NCBI RefSeq assembly: GCF_003058055.1
Contig: NZ_QBTZ01000001.1
Span: 1,800,501-1,864,500 of the forward strand
Direction: 5' to 3'
Length of the DNA stretch: 64,000 bases
Origin: Acidovorax sp. 107
GTDB taxonomy: Bacteria > Pseudomonadota > Gammaproteobacteria > Burkholderiales > Burkholderiaceae_C
The first letter of the stretch is position 1; each line of letters begins with the position of its first letter. The notes under the pieces are model-generated. The model was not told the DNA's origin, did no database searches, and was given only the letters and a program-made list of their open reading frames with translations. This document shows, piece after piece, positions 47,061-55,518 of the stretch. A program made the position numbers and the translations under genes.

Positions 47061-47715
47061 TGGCCCATCCATCTGCTTCAGTTCGGTGTCCACCATGGCA
47101 CTGCTCTGGCTGTGTTTTGGCGCGCAGCTTTCGGCCTAGTTCAAGCGGCAGAGAAATGACTGCCATGCAGCGATCTCGGTCGGTCCGCGCCGTGGCTCGT
47201 ATGACGGGTCCTCAGTGAATTTCGGTCATCGAGCCAATAGCCGACACAAGGTTCGACCGACCGGTCTGGGGGCTGAACCGGTCGGTCGTTGCGTGCATGC
47301 TTGCGAGCCCACTTCAACATCAGCGGATGTCTGCTTACCGCTGCAGGTCAACCGCTGCCAAACGCTGGCGACGCAAAGTTCGAGACGGACAGGCCCCACG
47401 ATGCGCTGGTCCGCAACCTGTTTCCTGGGCGGCTGAATGAGCCGTCGTGACCTCGCGCCCGCAGCTTTGAATCCTGTTCTTCGGGTTGGGGCCTATGTTG
47501 CTTCGAACTCCAGTACCGCGCGACGCCCAAGCTCCTGGGGCGTGCGCGCGTAACGAAAGGTTATTGCATACTGTTCGGTGGAAAACCGACCGCCGTCGGC
47601 TCGGCATTACGGGTCATCTCAACCCGCGACGCCCCGACAGCTTCCGATTTCCGGCTCAACTTGCGACTTAGTTATGCGAGGGGGCATTCCCCTGAAACGA
47701 GAGGGGGGTGTTCGC
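47061..47715. other. long non-coding left flank of the accessory island
   Basis: About 650 bp without a convincing gene; short frames have poor composition and no family match. It contains a striking 12-bp inverted repeat (47254-47288) and some smaller CGGTCGG motifs. Promoter sequences for the sigma-factor module must lie near its right end, where GAGGGGGG precedes a short leader frame. Confidence 0.5.
47254..47288. repeat. perfect 12-bp inverted repeat
   Basis: CGACCGACCGGT and ACCGGTCGGTCG separated by 11 bases, with no T run. A third related CGGTCGGTC lies at about 47174. Could be an operator, a recombination site or a relic of a mobile element end. Confidence 0.6.
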
Positions 47716-47766
47716 ATGACCAACGGAAAACAACGATGTACACACGAGAACCTGACGCGGCCGTAG
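47716..47766 (+). promoter_or_regulatory. short leader reading frame overlapping the sigma-factor start
   Basis: 16 codons (MTNGKQRCTHENLTRP) with a strong Shine-Dalgarno run GAGGGGGG 10 bases upstream, while the sigma-factor ATG inside it has only a weak site. The frames overlap by 31 bp, so translation of the leader could control or feed the downstream gene. Confidence 0.35.
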
Positions 47767-48467
47767 AGGCCCTCGATGACCGCGCCTTGCTGGCCAGGCT
47801 GGCGCGTACAGACTGGGAGCACGACCCACTGTTCATCCCTGATGAGCAGGTCTTTCGCATGTTCAGGCGCGTTCGGGATGCTGGAAACACCAGCCGGGCG
47901 GGGATTCTTTCAAGGGTGCTGTCGCGGCGCCTGCTGGGCCTCGCCAAGGGCTTCGCAGTGCGCAGCGGCATCTACCCCGGGAACATCGGAAACATCGACC
48001 AGGCCGCGGAAGAGCTGTCGCAGTACGTCTGGGAGTGCCTCGTTACGCGGCCAGGCGACGCAGCGCATGCTGAAAAACTGTTTGGGCAGTTGTTTAAACG
48101 CCGCGCGTTCGATTTTCAGCGCCGTCTGCTGGCCAAGAAGCGCAACCTCCAGGACAGCCTGGATGCCATGGAACGCTCAGACGAGGACGATGACCCCGAC
48201 AAGACCATTCGCAAGGTCTCTGCGCTGCGCCAGCACGATACGCCGGCTGACGCCCTGGACGCCCGGCAACGGCACGCGGAAGTTGCTAAGCGGCTGCAAG
48301 CTGTGCTGACTAAGCAAGAGCATTTCGTCTATACGATGCTTTTCGTCGAAGACATGCCGGTTAAAGACATTGCAGCTGCGCTTGGGGTCACCCCTCGAAC
48401 CATCAACACCTATAAGAACACTGCCATTGACAAAGTCGCAGAGATGCGGAAGGAGTTCATGCAATGA
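47736..48467 (+). CDS. sigma-70-like RNA polymerase factor of the accessory island
   Basis: 243 residues. The C-terminal part is a clear sigma region 4 helix-turn-helix (MPVKDIAAALGVTPRTINTY, followed by KNTAIDKVAEMRKE), and the middle (AAEELSQYVWECLVTRP, KRRAFDFQRRLLAKK) is consistent with region 2. It is not a housekeeping sigma factor. Next gene overlaps by ATGA. Probably drives transcription of its own module in response to some stress. Confidence 0.7.
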   Translation: MYTREPDAAVEALDDRALLARLARTDWEHDPLFIPDEQVFRMFRRVRDAGNTSRAGILSRVLSRRLLGLAKGFAVRSGIYPGNIGNIDQAAEELSQYVWECLVTRPGDAAHAEKLFGQLFKRRAFDFQRRLLAKKRNLQDSLDAMERSDEDDDPDKTIRKVSALRQHDTPADALDARQRHAEVAKRLQAVLTKQEHFVYTMLFVEDMPVKDIAAALGVTPRTINTYKNTAIDKVAEMRKEFMQ

Positions 48468-49105
48468 CATCGCCCACCCGCAGGCTATCGCTCGAGGAGG
48501 TTCTGGACGAGTTCTTCTTCTCCGCCGACAAGCCATCGCCCGCCATGGTTCTTCGCGCCTGCGAAGCCCATCCTCAATATCGCGAGGACATCCTTGAGTT
48601 TGCAGCCCTTTGGTCAGCCCACGACGCCTCACCCGAGACTCCAGCTGCAGAGATTGCCAACATCTCTGAGGAGTCTGTCTCGCGCCTGCAGAGCTTTGTA
48701 CTCAACCGTCTCCATGAACTGGACAACGGGGCTGGGGCGAACTCACAAGCTGAAGCTGCACGCAAAGCCATCGAGTCGCTCGCTGGGAAACGCCTCAAGC
48801 AAGCCGCCGCTGCCGCAGGCCTGGGCGCTTCTGCGCTGCTGTTAACGAAGGTCCTCACCAAAAGCATCGTCGACGTACCTATCAAGGTGCTGCGCGACTT
48901 GGCGGTGCATCTCGATGTCGCGCCTGGCGGTCTTCAAAGATGCTTGGGACCAGAGCTGGCAGGGACGAAGAGCTATCGGTCGAAAGCGGCGCCAAACGCT
49001 TCGTCTCAAGAAACATGGAAAGCCGCGGTCCAGTCCCTGTCGGTCAGCGACGAAGAGAAGCGACGATTGCTCGCGCTACAGCAAGTCAGGGAGTGCGACT
49101 CTTGA
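48464..49105 (+). CDS. unknown protein coupled to the sigma factor
   Basis: 213 residues, family not recognised. N-terminal acidic helical part (LSLEEVLDEFFFSADKPSPA), an Ala-rich hydrophobic stretch near 108-128 (QAAAAAGLGASALLLTKVL), and then VPIKVLRDLAVHLDVAPGGL, which resembles a short DNA-binding or repressor helix pair. Overlaps the genes on both sides (ATGA and TTGA). An anti-sigma role, or a role as target of the downstream IrrE-type peptidase, is a guess from position. Confidence 0.6.
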   Translation: MTSPTRRLSLEEVLDEFFFSADKPSPAMVLRACEAHPQYREDILEFAALWSAHDASPETPAAEIANISEESVSRLQSFVLNRLHELDNGAGANSQAEAARKAIESLAGKRLKQAAAAAGLGASALLLTKVLTKSIVDVPIKVLRDLAVHLDVAPGGLQRCLGPELAGTKSYRSKAAPNASSQETWKAAVQSLSVSDEEKRRLLALQQVRECDS

Positions 49106-50014
49106 CCCCCTTCCATAGAGCTAGAGAGGCTGCGACGCTGCTAAGGCATCAGCTGTTCGGCAACGAGGCGTCGTCCGGAATCTCATCGAAGCAAGTCATC
49201 GAAGCCACCGAAGACGCTGAGGACTTCGATATCTCGGATGCGGCACCTGACGACGAGGCTCTAGGAACCGCAGATGCTGTGTTGGTTCGCAAATTCCGGC
49301 AAATTGTCGTGCGCAACGACGTGCAGACCCGGGAACGGGCGTTCCTCGTCGCGCACGAATTCGGACATTGGAAGCTTCATGCCGAAGGCCACGAGGGTTG
49401 CCACAAGGTCGTGGATTCGACCTTGAATCCAGAGGACGGCGACACGTTCGGTGCTCAGAAAGTTGAGGCCTACGGCGCTCGAGAACGCGCCGAACTGCAG
49501 GCGAACATCTTCGCAAGAGAGCTACTGCTTCCGCGCACCGTGGCACGCGGCCTGTTCCTGACCGGGAAGAACGCAACGCAGCTGGCGCAGGAGCTGGACC
49601 TCCCCTTGGAGCTTGTTCGACAACAACTGCTCGACGGATTGCTTCTTCCTGAACCCGCCGCCGCCGTTGAAGAGCAGTCCGAGCCCATCACGCCGACCCA
49701 AGAACAGGTCACCGCTGCCACGTCATCTGCCACTACGTCATTGGTCGTAGCCGGGCCCGGGACTGGAAAGACGGCCACACTTCTGATGAGGGTGCAGCAC
49801 CTGCTCGCCAAAGGAGCAAAGCCCGAGGAACTGCTGCTCCTCACGTTTTCAAATCGAGCCGCCCGAGAGCTCGTTGACCGATTGCAGCAGTTGGGCGTGC
49901 CGAACGCACATGACGTCTGGGTCGGCACGTTTCACGCTTTCGGGCTGGAGTTCCTGCGCAAGAACCACGAGCAGTTCGGTCTCCAAGCCCGCTTTGGCGT
50001 CGCCGACACAATGG
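49102..50014 (+). pseudogene. IrrE/ImmA-type peptidase fused to UvrD helicase N-terminus, truncated by IS21
   Basis: About 304 codons remain before the insertion. Residues about 60-180 form an IrrE/ImmA zinc peptidase (AHEFGHWKLH, with ERAELQANIFARELLLP supplying the third ligand). Residues about 205 onward begin a superfamily 1 helicase: Walker A VVAGPGTGKTATLLMRVQ, LTFSNRAARELVDRL, VGTFHAFGLEFLR. The rest of the helicase (motifs II-VI) is absent on both sides of the element. The start is TTG at 49102, 8 bases after AGGGAG and overlapping the previous stop. After the junction, seven IS-derived codons lead to a stop. Confidence 0.8.
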
Positions 50015-50122
50015 TGTTGATTTCCACGCAGAAGTGACCCACTAACCCCCGGGATTTCCATCCAAACCTGACCCACGTACTAACCCTAACCTGCTGCTTT
50101 GCTGAGCAGCAGGAGACCAGGA

Positions 50123-51649
50123 GTGATAGACGTGGCAACACTGAGTGTCATCAGGCGCTGGGCCCTGCGAGAGCAGCTGTCCATCCGGGAGATCGCCCGC
50201 CGCACGGGCCTCTCGCGCAACACCATCCGCAAGTACCTGCGCGTAGGCGAGGCCGAGCCGCACTATGCCAAGCGGGTCAGTCCATCCAAGCTCGATCCCT
50301 TCGCCTTGAAGCTCGCCGGCTGGCTCAAGACGGAAGCTGGCCGATCCCGCAAGCAGCGGCGCACCATCAAGCAGATGTACGTGGATCTGCAGGCGCTCGG
50401 TTATGGCGGCTCCTACAACCGTGTGGCGGCCTTTGCGCGCCTCTGGCACGAGCAGCGCCTTGTGGCACAGCAGACCACTGGCCGTGGCACCTTCGTTCCC
50501 CTGACCTTCGGTCCGGGTGAGGCCTTCCAGTTCGACTGGAGCGAGGACTGGGCTGTTCTCGCTGGCGTGCGCACCAAGCTGCAGGTAGCCCACTTCAAGC
50601 TCAGCCACAGCCGAGCGTTCTACCTGCGCGCCTACCCCCTGCAGACGCACGAGATGCTGTTCGATGCCCACAACCATGCATTCGTAGTCCTGGGTGGCGT
50701 GCCCCGCCGTGGCATCTACGACAACATGCGCACCGCTGTAGACCGGGTGCGCCGTGGCAAGGAGCGCGACGTCAATGCGCGCTTTGCGGCCATGGTCAGC
50801 CACTTCCTGTTCGAGGCCGAGTTCTGCAATCCCGCGTCGGGCTGGGAGAAGGGCCAGGTGGAGAAGAACGTGCGCGATGCCCGCCATCGCCTGTGGCAGG
50901 TGGTGCCGCCATTCCAAAGCCTGCCCGATCTCAATGCCTGGCTTGAAGAGCGCTGCGTGGCGCTGTGGCACGAGATCGAGCACGGCAAGCTGCCGGGCAC
51001 CGTCGCGGATGTCTGGGCTCAAGAGAAGGCAACCTTGATGCCGATGCCCCGGCCCTTCGATGGCTTTGTGGAGCACACCAAGCGCATCTCACCCACCTGC
51101 TTGGTCCACTTCGAGCGCAATCGCTACAGCGTGCCGGCGCCGTATGCCAATCGGCCGGTGAGCCTGCGGGTCTACGCCGATCGCCTGGTGGTCGCCGCCG
51201 AAGGCCAGATCGTGTGCGAGCATCAGCGCCTGATCGAGCGTAACCACCACGGTACGGGTCAGACCGTGTACGACTGGCGCCACTACTTGGCGGTGCTGCA
51301 GCGCAAACCAGGAGCTTTGCGCAACGGCGCCCCATTCCTGGAGCTACCAGCGGCCTTCAAGCGACTGCAGGCCACCTTGCTCAAGCAACCCGGCGGCGAC
51401 CGGGAGATGGTGGAGGTACTGGCACTGGTGCTGCACCACGATGAACAAGCTGTGCTCGCTGCAGTGGAGTTGGCACTGGAGTCAGGGGCTGCCAGCAAGA
51501 CCCACATCCTGAACGTGCTCCACCGCCTGCTGGACGGTAAGCCCGCCCCAGCACCGGTCACATCGCCGCAGGCCCTCAAGCTGGCGGTGGAACCCCAAGC
51601 CAATGTGCTTCGTTACGACCAATTGAGGGAGGTGCGCTATGCGTCATGA
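50123..51649 (+). CDS. istA: IS21-family transposase IstA
   Basis: 508 residues from GTG, with AGGAG 7 bases upstream. N-terminal helix-turn-helix ([20 protein letters not shown]) and DDE catalytic core: Asp in FQFDWSEDW, Asp in [11 protein letters not shown], Glu in [11 protein letters not shown]. Intact, so the element may be active. Overlaps istB by 11 bp. Confidence 0.95.
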   Translation: MIDVATLSVIRRWALREQLSIREIARRTGLSRNTIRKYLRVGEAEPHYAKRVSPSKLDPFALKLAGWLKTEAGRSRKQRRTIKQMYVDLQALGYGGSYNRVAAFARLWHEQRLVAQQTTGRGTFVPLTFGPGEAFQFDWSEDWAVLAGVRTKLQVAHFKLSHSRAFYLRAYPLQTHEMLFDAHNHAFVVLGGVPRRGIYDNMRTAVDRVRRGKERDVNARFAAMVSHFLFEAEFCNPASGWEKGQVEKNVRDARHRLWQVVPPFQSLPDLNAWLEERCVALWHEIEHGKLPGTVADVWAQEKATLMPMPRPFDGFVEHTKRISPTCLVHFERNRYSVPAPYANRPVSLRVYADRLVVAAEGQIVCEHQRLIERNHHGTGQTVYDWRHYLAVLQRKPGALRNGAPFLELPAAFKRLQATLLKQPGGDREMVEVLALVLHHDEQAVLAAVELALESGAASKTHILNVLHRLLDGKPAPAPVTSPQALKLAVEPQANVLRYDQLREVRYAS

Positions 51650-52442
51650 CCCTGCCATCGCTTCCATCGTGATCATGCTGCGCGAGCTCAAGATGCACGG
51701 CATGGCCCAGGCAGTTGCAGAACTGGCTGAGCAAGGTGCACCGGCCTTCGATGCGGCGCAGCCCATCCTGTCCCAACTGCTCAAGGCCGAGACCGCCGAG
51801 CGAGAGGTGCGCTCGGTGGCCTACCAATTGAAGGTGGCCAGGTTCCCGGCGTACCGGGACCTGGCTGGGTTTGACTTCGGCCACAGTGAGGTGAACGAGG
51901 CACTGGTACGCCAGCTGCACCGCTGCGAATTCTTGGAGAACGCCAACAACGTGGTGTTGGTGGGTGGCCCGGGTACGGGCAAGACCCACATCGCCACAGC
52001 CCTCGGGGTGCAAGCCATTGAGCACCATCACCGCAGGGTGCGGTTCTTCTCCACGGTGGAGCTGGTCAATGCACTGGAAGAGGAGAAGGCCCAGGGCAAG
52101 CCGGGGCAGATCGCGCACCGCCTAGCCTATGCCGATCTGGTGATCCTGGATGAACTGGGCTACCTGCCATTCAGCACGTCAGGAGGAGCCTTGCTGTTCC
52201 ACCTGCTGTCCAAGCTGTACGAGCGCACCAGCGTTGTGATCACCACCAACCTGAGCTTCAGCGAATGGGCCAGTGTGTTCGGGGATGCCAAGATGACCAC
52301 GGCACTGCTGGACCGACTCACGCATCACTGCCATATTCTGGAAACGGGTAACGACAGCTACAGGTTCAAGAACAGCTCCGCACAGCAACCACCACAGACC
52401 ACCAAGAAGGAGAAGGCGACCAAGAACTTATCCACAACGTGA
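51639..52442 (+). CDS. istB: IS21-family helper ATPase IstB
   Basis: 267 residues. AAA+ ATPase with Walker [17 protein letters not shown], Walker [14 protein letters not shown] and sensor [11 protein letters not shown]. It regulates target choice with IstA. Lys/Thr-rich C-terminal tail. Confidence 0.95.
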   Translation: MRHDPAIASIVIMLRELKMHGMAQAVAELAEQGAPAFDAAQPILSQLLKAETAEREVRSVAYQLKVARFPAYRDLAGFDFGHSEVNEALVRQLHRCEFLENANNVVLVGGPGTGKTHIATALGVQAIEHHHRRVRFFSTVELVNALEEEKAQGKPGQIAHRLAYADLVILDELGYLPFSTSGGALLFHLLSKLYERTSVVITTNLSFSEWASVFGDAKMTTALLDRLTHHCHILETGNDSYRFKNSSAQQPPQTTKKEKATKNLSTT

Positions 52443-52515
52443 GCGTGAAGCTCACGAACCAGGGTGGGTCAAGATTCGATGGAAATGGTGGGTCAGCTTT
52501 GCGTGGAAATCAACA

Positions 52516-52853
52516 CTTCCCAAATCTGGAGGGCTGAGTCCACCGTGCAAGCCGCGCCCGAGCTGAACGATACCTACAAAAGGCTCGCCGACGAACGCAA
52601 AGACATCTGCGGGATGACGCTGCTGGCTTCCCGCGCCGTGGCCACGCCGTTCGTTGGCGCGCTGGCGGCGGTGCTGGCCCTGGCCGAGGTGATGCGCCCG
52701 CTACACGGCGGCTTGGTCTACGCGGTCCTGGACGTGCAGATGAGAACCCTGCGCCATCGCACCGGCGCAGCGCCCAGCACCTATCAAGGCCTCCAGACCG
52801 CATTCGTTCAAGCGGAGAAGCGGCCGGTCAGCTCGACGCGGGAGGCTGCGTGA
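52516..52853 (+). pseudogene. 3' remnant of a different gene, possibly E1/ThiF-like
   Basis: The frame is open from within the IS end through to 52853, but only the last 110 codons or so are native. GMTLLASRAVATPFVGALAA and VLALAEVMRPLHGG recall the C-terminal helix region of bacterial E1/ThiF-type adenylyltransferases; this is from memory and unproven. It is not the missing part of the UvrD helicase. The next gene overlaps its stop (GTGA), so both once belonged to one operon. Confidence 0.45.
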
Positions 52854-53251
52854 GCAGGCGCGGCTACAAGCGCCACGGCCGCGGCGACCTTTCCACTGCG
52901 GTGGACGACACCGCGCACCTCGCCGCTTCGTTCGGCCCAGTCGGTGCCTTTTGCACGGGCACGATTGGCTTTGCCGTCTTCTACACAGTGTTGCCGCTTT
53001 GCATGATGGCCTGGACCGCCGAGCGCAAGGCCAGCCTCAAGGGCTCGGCCGCAGCGACCTTCGCGATCTTGTTGGACCAGGTCATGTGGCAGCGCCTCAT
53101 CTCGCCTTGCCAATGCGCCGGCATCTCCATCCTGCTGGTGTGCTCGGCCATCGCTGCCTGGAAGCTCATCGACCGAGCCGATCTCAATGATGAAGACGTG
53201 ACCTTCCTGAGTTGCGTCTCTAAAGGCATCGGCCGACTGATGGGGAACTGA
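52850..53251 (+). CDS. small membrane protein of unknown function
   Basis: 133 residues from GTG. A basic N-terminus (SRRGYKRHGRGDL) is followed by two or three hydrophobic segments (about 27-54 and 85-104). No family recognised. Translationally coupled to the truncated gene upstream; convergent with the nuclease-like gene. Confidence 0.6.
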   Translation: MSRRGYKRHGRGDLSTAVDDTAHLAASFGPVGAFCTGTIGFAVFYTVLPLCMMAWTAERKASLKGSAAATFAILLDQVMWQRLISPCQCAGISILLVCSAIAAWKLIDRADLNDEDVTFLSCVSKGIGRLMGN

Positions 53252-53261
53252 GATGCATCCT

Positions 53262-53909
53262 TCAGAGCTTGTCGACCACTTCAACTGACGCCACAAATTC
53301 GTCCGCGTTGGCCACCTGCCCAGCCACCGCAAACAGCTGTCGAGCGTCCTCGTCCCACTGACGGTGCATTTGCTTCTCCAGTTTGTATTCGTCAAAGCGG
53401 CGGTAGACGAAAGGCAGTACTTCTTGATGCCAAATCAGCTGCGGAACCGATGGATGGCTTCTCTCAAGACCAGAGTTGTGCCGATTGCCGAAACACACGA
53501 TACGGATGACCAAGGTCTCGTCTTGCCACACACCATGACCGTAGAGGGCCCTAGCAATCTCCTCTACCTGGTGGGCTGGTCGGAATCCACCGGCGCAGAG
53601 CACCTTCTGCATGTTCTGACACTCCGGGTCAGTCCATGGCCCATTCAAGCCGCACTGCCCCGTCTTCACTTCAGAAAGCACCACCATCGGTCTGCGACGT
53701 TCAGCCATGAACAGCCGGTAGTCTGGCATGGGCCGCCGTCGGTTCTCCGCACGAAACGGGAACCTCACCCCCAGCACATCAACGTCAGTCTGCTGCGGAT
53801 AGGCGCCGTCGTCCCGAGGCCCCTCGGGATGCACGATGAAGTTCGGGATAGTGAGAAAGCCGTTGAGCCGCAAGAACCAGAAGGCGAGGCGTTCGGAGGG
53901 GATGCGCAT
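53262..53909 (-). CDS. candidate PD-(D/E)XK nuclease-fold protein
   Basis: 215 residues. TDVDVLGVRFPF (Asp42/Asp44) followed 36 residues later by VVLSEVKTGQ (Glu80, Lys82) has the spacing of a PD-(D/E)XK core. The N-terminus AFWFLRLNGFLTIPNFIVHP also looks conserved. Biological role unknown; such lone nucleases are frequent in defence islands. No clear partner on its strand. Confidence 0.6.
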   Translation of the reverse strand: MRIPSERLAFWFLRLNGFLTIPNFIVHPEGPRDDGAYPQQTDVDVLGVRFPFRAENRRRPMPDYRLFMAERRRPMVVLSEVKTGQCGLNGPWTDPECQNMQKVLCAGGFRPAHQVEEIARALYGHGVWQDETLVIRIVCFGNRHNSGLERSHPSVPQLIWHQEVLPFVYRRFDEYKLEKQMHRQWDEDARQLFAVAGQVANADEFVASVEVVDKL

Positions 53910-54424
53910 ATGTCACAGCATCCATGCCGTTGTTCGGTGTGTCAACACGCCTCGTACGCCACATTGTCCGGCGAGCATCCTTTGCGTGACAACAGGCGGG
54001 CCAACTTGGCGTCAGCGATTCGAGCCAGCCAGCCTGGCGGCCACGATCGGAATGCACCGCGGGACTGTCTCTACTGGCGATCACTCAAAATGCCCAACCG
54101 CCTCCACACACGCCGGACGGCCGCTTCCTTCGGCGAAGCTGCCGGAGAGGCCACGTCAGGTCGAGGGACCGCCTCTGGAACCAGCTGCCGCTTAGGTCCC
54201 CACCGACGAGCGACCGAGATCAGCCTATAGCGGTTTCCCATCTCTCTCAACACCTTTGTAGTCCGAAAAATAAAGACGCTTCAACTGCCGTGCTTTGAAA
54301 ACATGCAAATCGGGGCAGGACCCATGACCGATTCTGTTTTCAGATTCCGGAGATGATTTTGATGAACAGGGTCCGTTTTGCGCGGTCGCCAATGGTGGGT
54401 GTTACGCCATGGGCTTGGCGGCGC
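53910..54424. other. intergenic stretch without a recognised gene
   Basis: About 515 bp. Frames here have no ribosome sites and their composition is not protein-like. It becomes AT-richer toward 54250-54380. No tRNA or terminator seen. Confidence 0.4.
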
Positions 54425-54634
54425 TCAATACTTGAGTACCACTCCCAGTTCGCCCAGCTTTTTCGCAAAAGAGTCCCTGCGTTTTGCCGCCTTTGCCGCT
54501 GTTTCTGTGGCGGCTTGTATTGCCTTCGGACCCTTATTCGCCGCCGCTTGGATCAGCCCGAATTTGTGAGCGGCATCTGCCTCAGCCCGCTTGAACGTGG
54601 CGATGAGTTCAGTATGTGCAATGGGTGGATTCAC
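54425..54634 (-). CDS. small Lys/Ala-rich helical protein
   Basis: 69 residues from a GTG with AAAGGG 6 bases upstream. Almost entirely helical and coiled-coil-like (KGPKAIQAATETAAKAAKRRD). No family recognised. It follows the 138-residue gene by 29 bp, so the two are probably one operon. Confidence 0.5.
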   Translation of the reverse strand: MNPPIAHTELIATFKRAEADAAHKFGLIQAAANKGPKAIQAATETAAKAAKRRDSFAKKLGELGVVLKY

Positions 54635-54663
54635 GGTAGACCCTTTATCAATCAGCGTCGTGA

Positions 54664-55080
54664 TTATTCAATTTTGACGTTGGTGCGTAGCAAGGCAGTT
54701 CTCAACTCGCGAGTGGCCGGTTTGGAAATATCCACCTTCTGCACCGCTAGGTCGAACGAAGAGCCGGGCTTGATGCTGGTGGGCAGTATCTTTTTGGCTG
54801 GCAGTTTGGCAGGGTAGGTGCCTTTACCCGGACACATGCGAACGGAAAACCCGAATTCTTCGAGCAGGCCTTTTGCATACAGCTCCGCCAATTGGTGAAA
54901 CGATACGAAGGTGGAGCGTTTCACGTCTTTGAGTCCGGGCTGGCTGACGTCGCGAACGAGCTCGAATTTACCCAGTGAATCGCGCTGCGTATCGGTAAAC
55001 GGGTGCAGGAAGAAAGTCTGGCGAACGCCATCCTTTTTGGACACCAAAGTGTGCTCGACGGTTATATCGGTTAGCAGCAT
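54664..55080 (-). CDS. hypothetical protein
   Basis: 138 residues, not recognised. Soluble mixed alpha/beta composition with VRQTFFLHPFTDTQRDSLG and FHQLAELYAKGLLEEFGFS. ATG at 55080 with CGGAGA upstream on the coding strand. Lower GC and different codon use from the surrounding core genes support transfer. Confidence 0.55.
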   Translation of the reverse strand: MLLTDITVEHTLVSKKDGVRQTFFLHPFTDTQRDSLGKFELVRDVSQPGLKDVKRSTFVSFHQLAELYAKGLLEEFGFSVRMCPGKGTYPAKLPAKKILPTSIKPGSSFDLAVQKVDISKPATRELRTALLRTNVKIE

Positions 55081-55518
55081 ATTTTTTCTATCTCCGCGAG
55101 TTGCGGTTTGCACGGCCACATCCGCTGGCGAGCCTCACCCAAAATCGCAGATTTTGTTGTCAAACCCCGTCACCGGGAAGCACGATGCGGTCAAAAATCG
55201 CCCGCGGGGCGGGGACTTTAACTGAAGGGCCGTCCATGGCAGTTCCATAGTGCACGGCAAACAAACCGGTTCGGGCCAAAACTGCCTGCCAATGGTGGTC
55301 GAGTGAAAGTTCGAAATCAGCCTGAGGCCGTCAGCGGCGCTGCAGACCATTTCTAGTGAGTGAAAAGTGCTACTAGCGCTTTTCTGATAAGCGCTGACAG
55401 CTATCAATATTGAAGTGATCGACAGGATTTTTGCCGGCGCTGCCATCACTTCATTTCAAACTACGCTGATTGCACTTTGCGCCCTAGGGACCCTCCGAGA
55501 AGCGTGCGCCGGAGTCCC
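55081..55518. other. intergenic region at the right edge of the accessory island
   Basis: No gene can be supported. It contains a dispersed repeat copy (55350-55425: CTACTAGCGCTTTTCTGATA, then AGCGCTGACAGCTATCAATA). Just before the next stop codon is TAGGGACCCTC, the same as the tip of the MITE described at 29 kb, which may be a fragment of a related element. Confidence 0.5.

Larger units (their letters stand above)
50015..52515. mobile_element. complete IS21-family insertion sequence
   Basis: 2501 bp bounded by inverted repeats beginning TGTTGATTTCCACGC at both ends. Each end also repeats internal blocks (TGACCCAC, ATTTCCATC), as IS21 elements do. It carries istA and istB. The flanks (CACAATGG on the left, CTTCCCAA on the right) show no target-site duplication, and the genes on either side are unrelated, suggesting a deletion after insertion or recombination between two copies. 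Confidence 0.93.

Noticed and set aside
53364..54230. 288-codon plus-strand frame over the nuclease-like gene
   Set aside because: No ribosome site or motif; the minus strand shows the D...ExK core and conserved-looking N-terminus.
55135..55449. 104-codon minus-strand frame in the island edge
   Set aside because: Consists largely of the dispersed repeat and has no credible start region.
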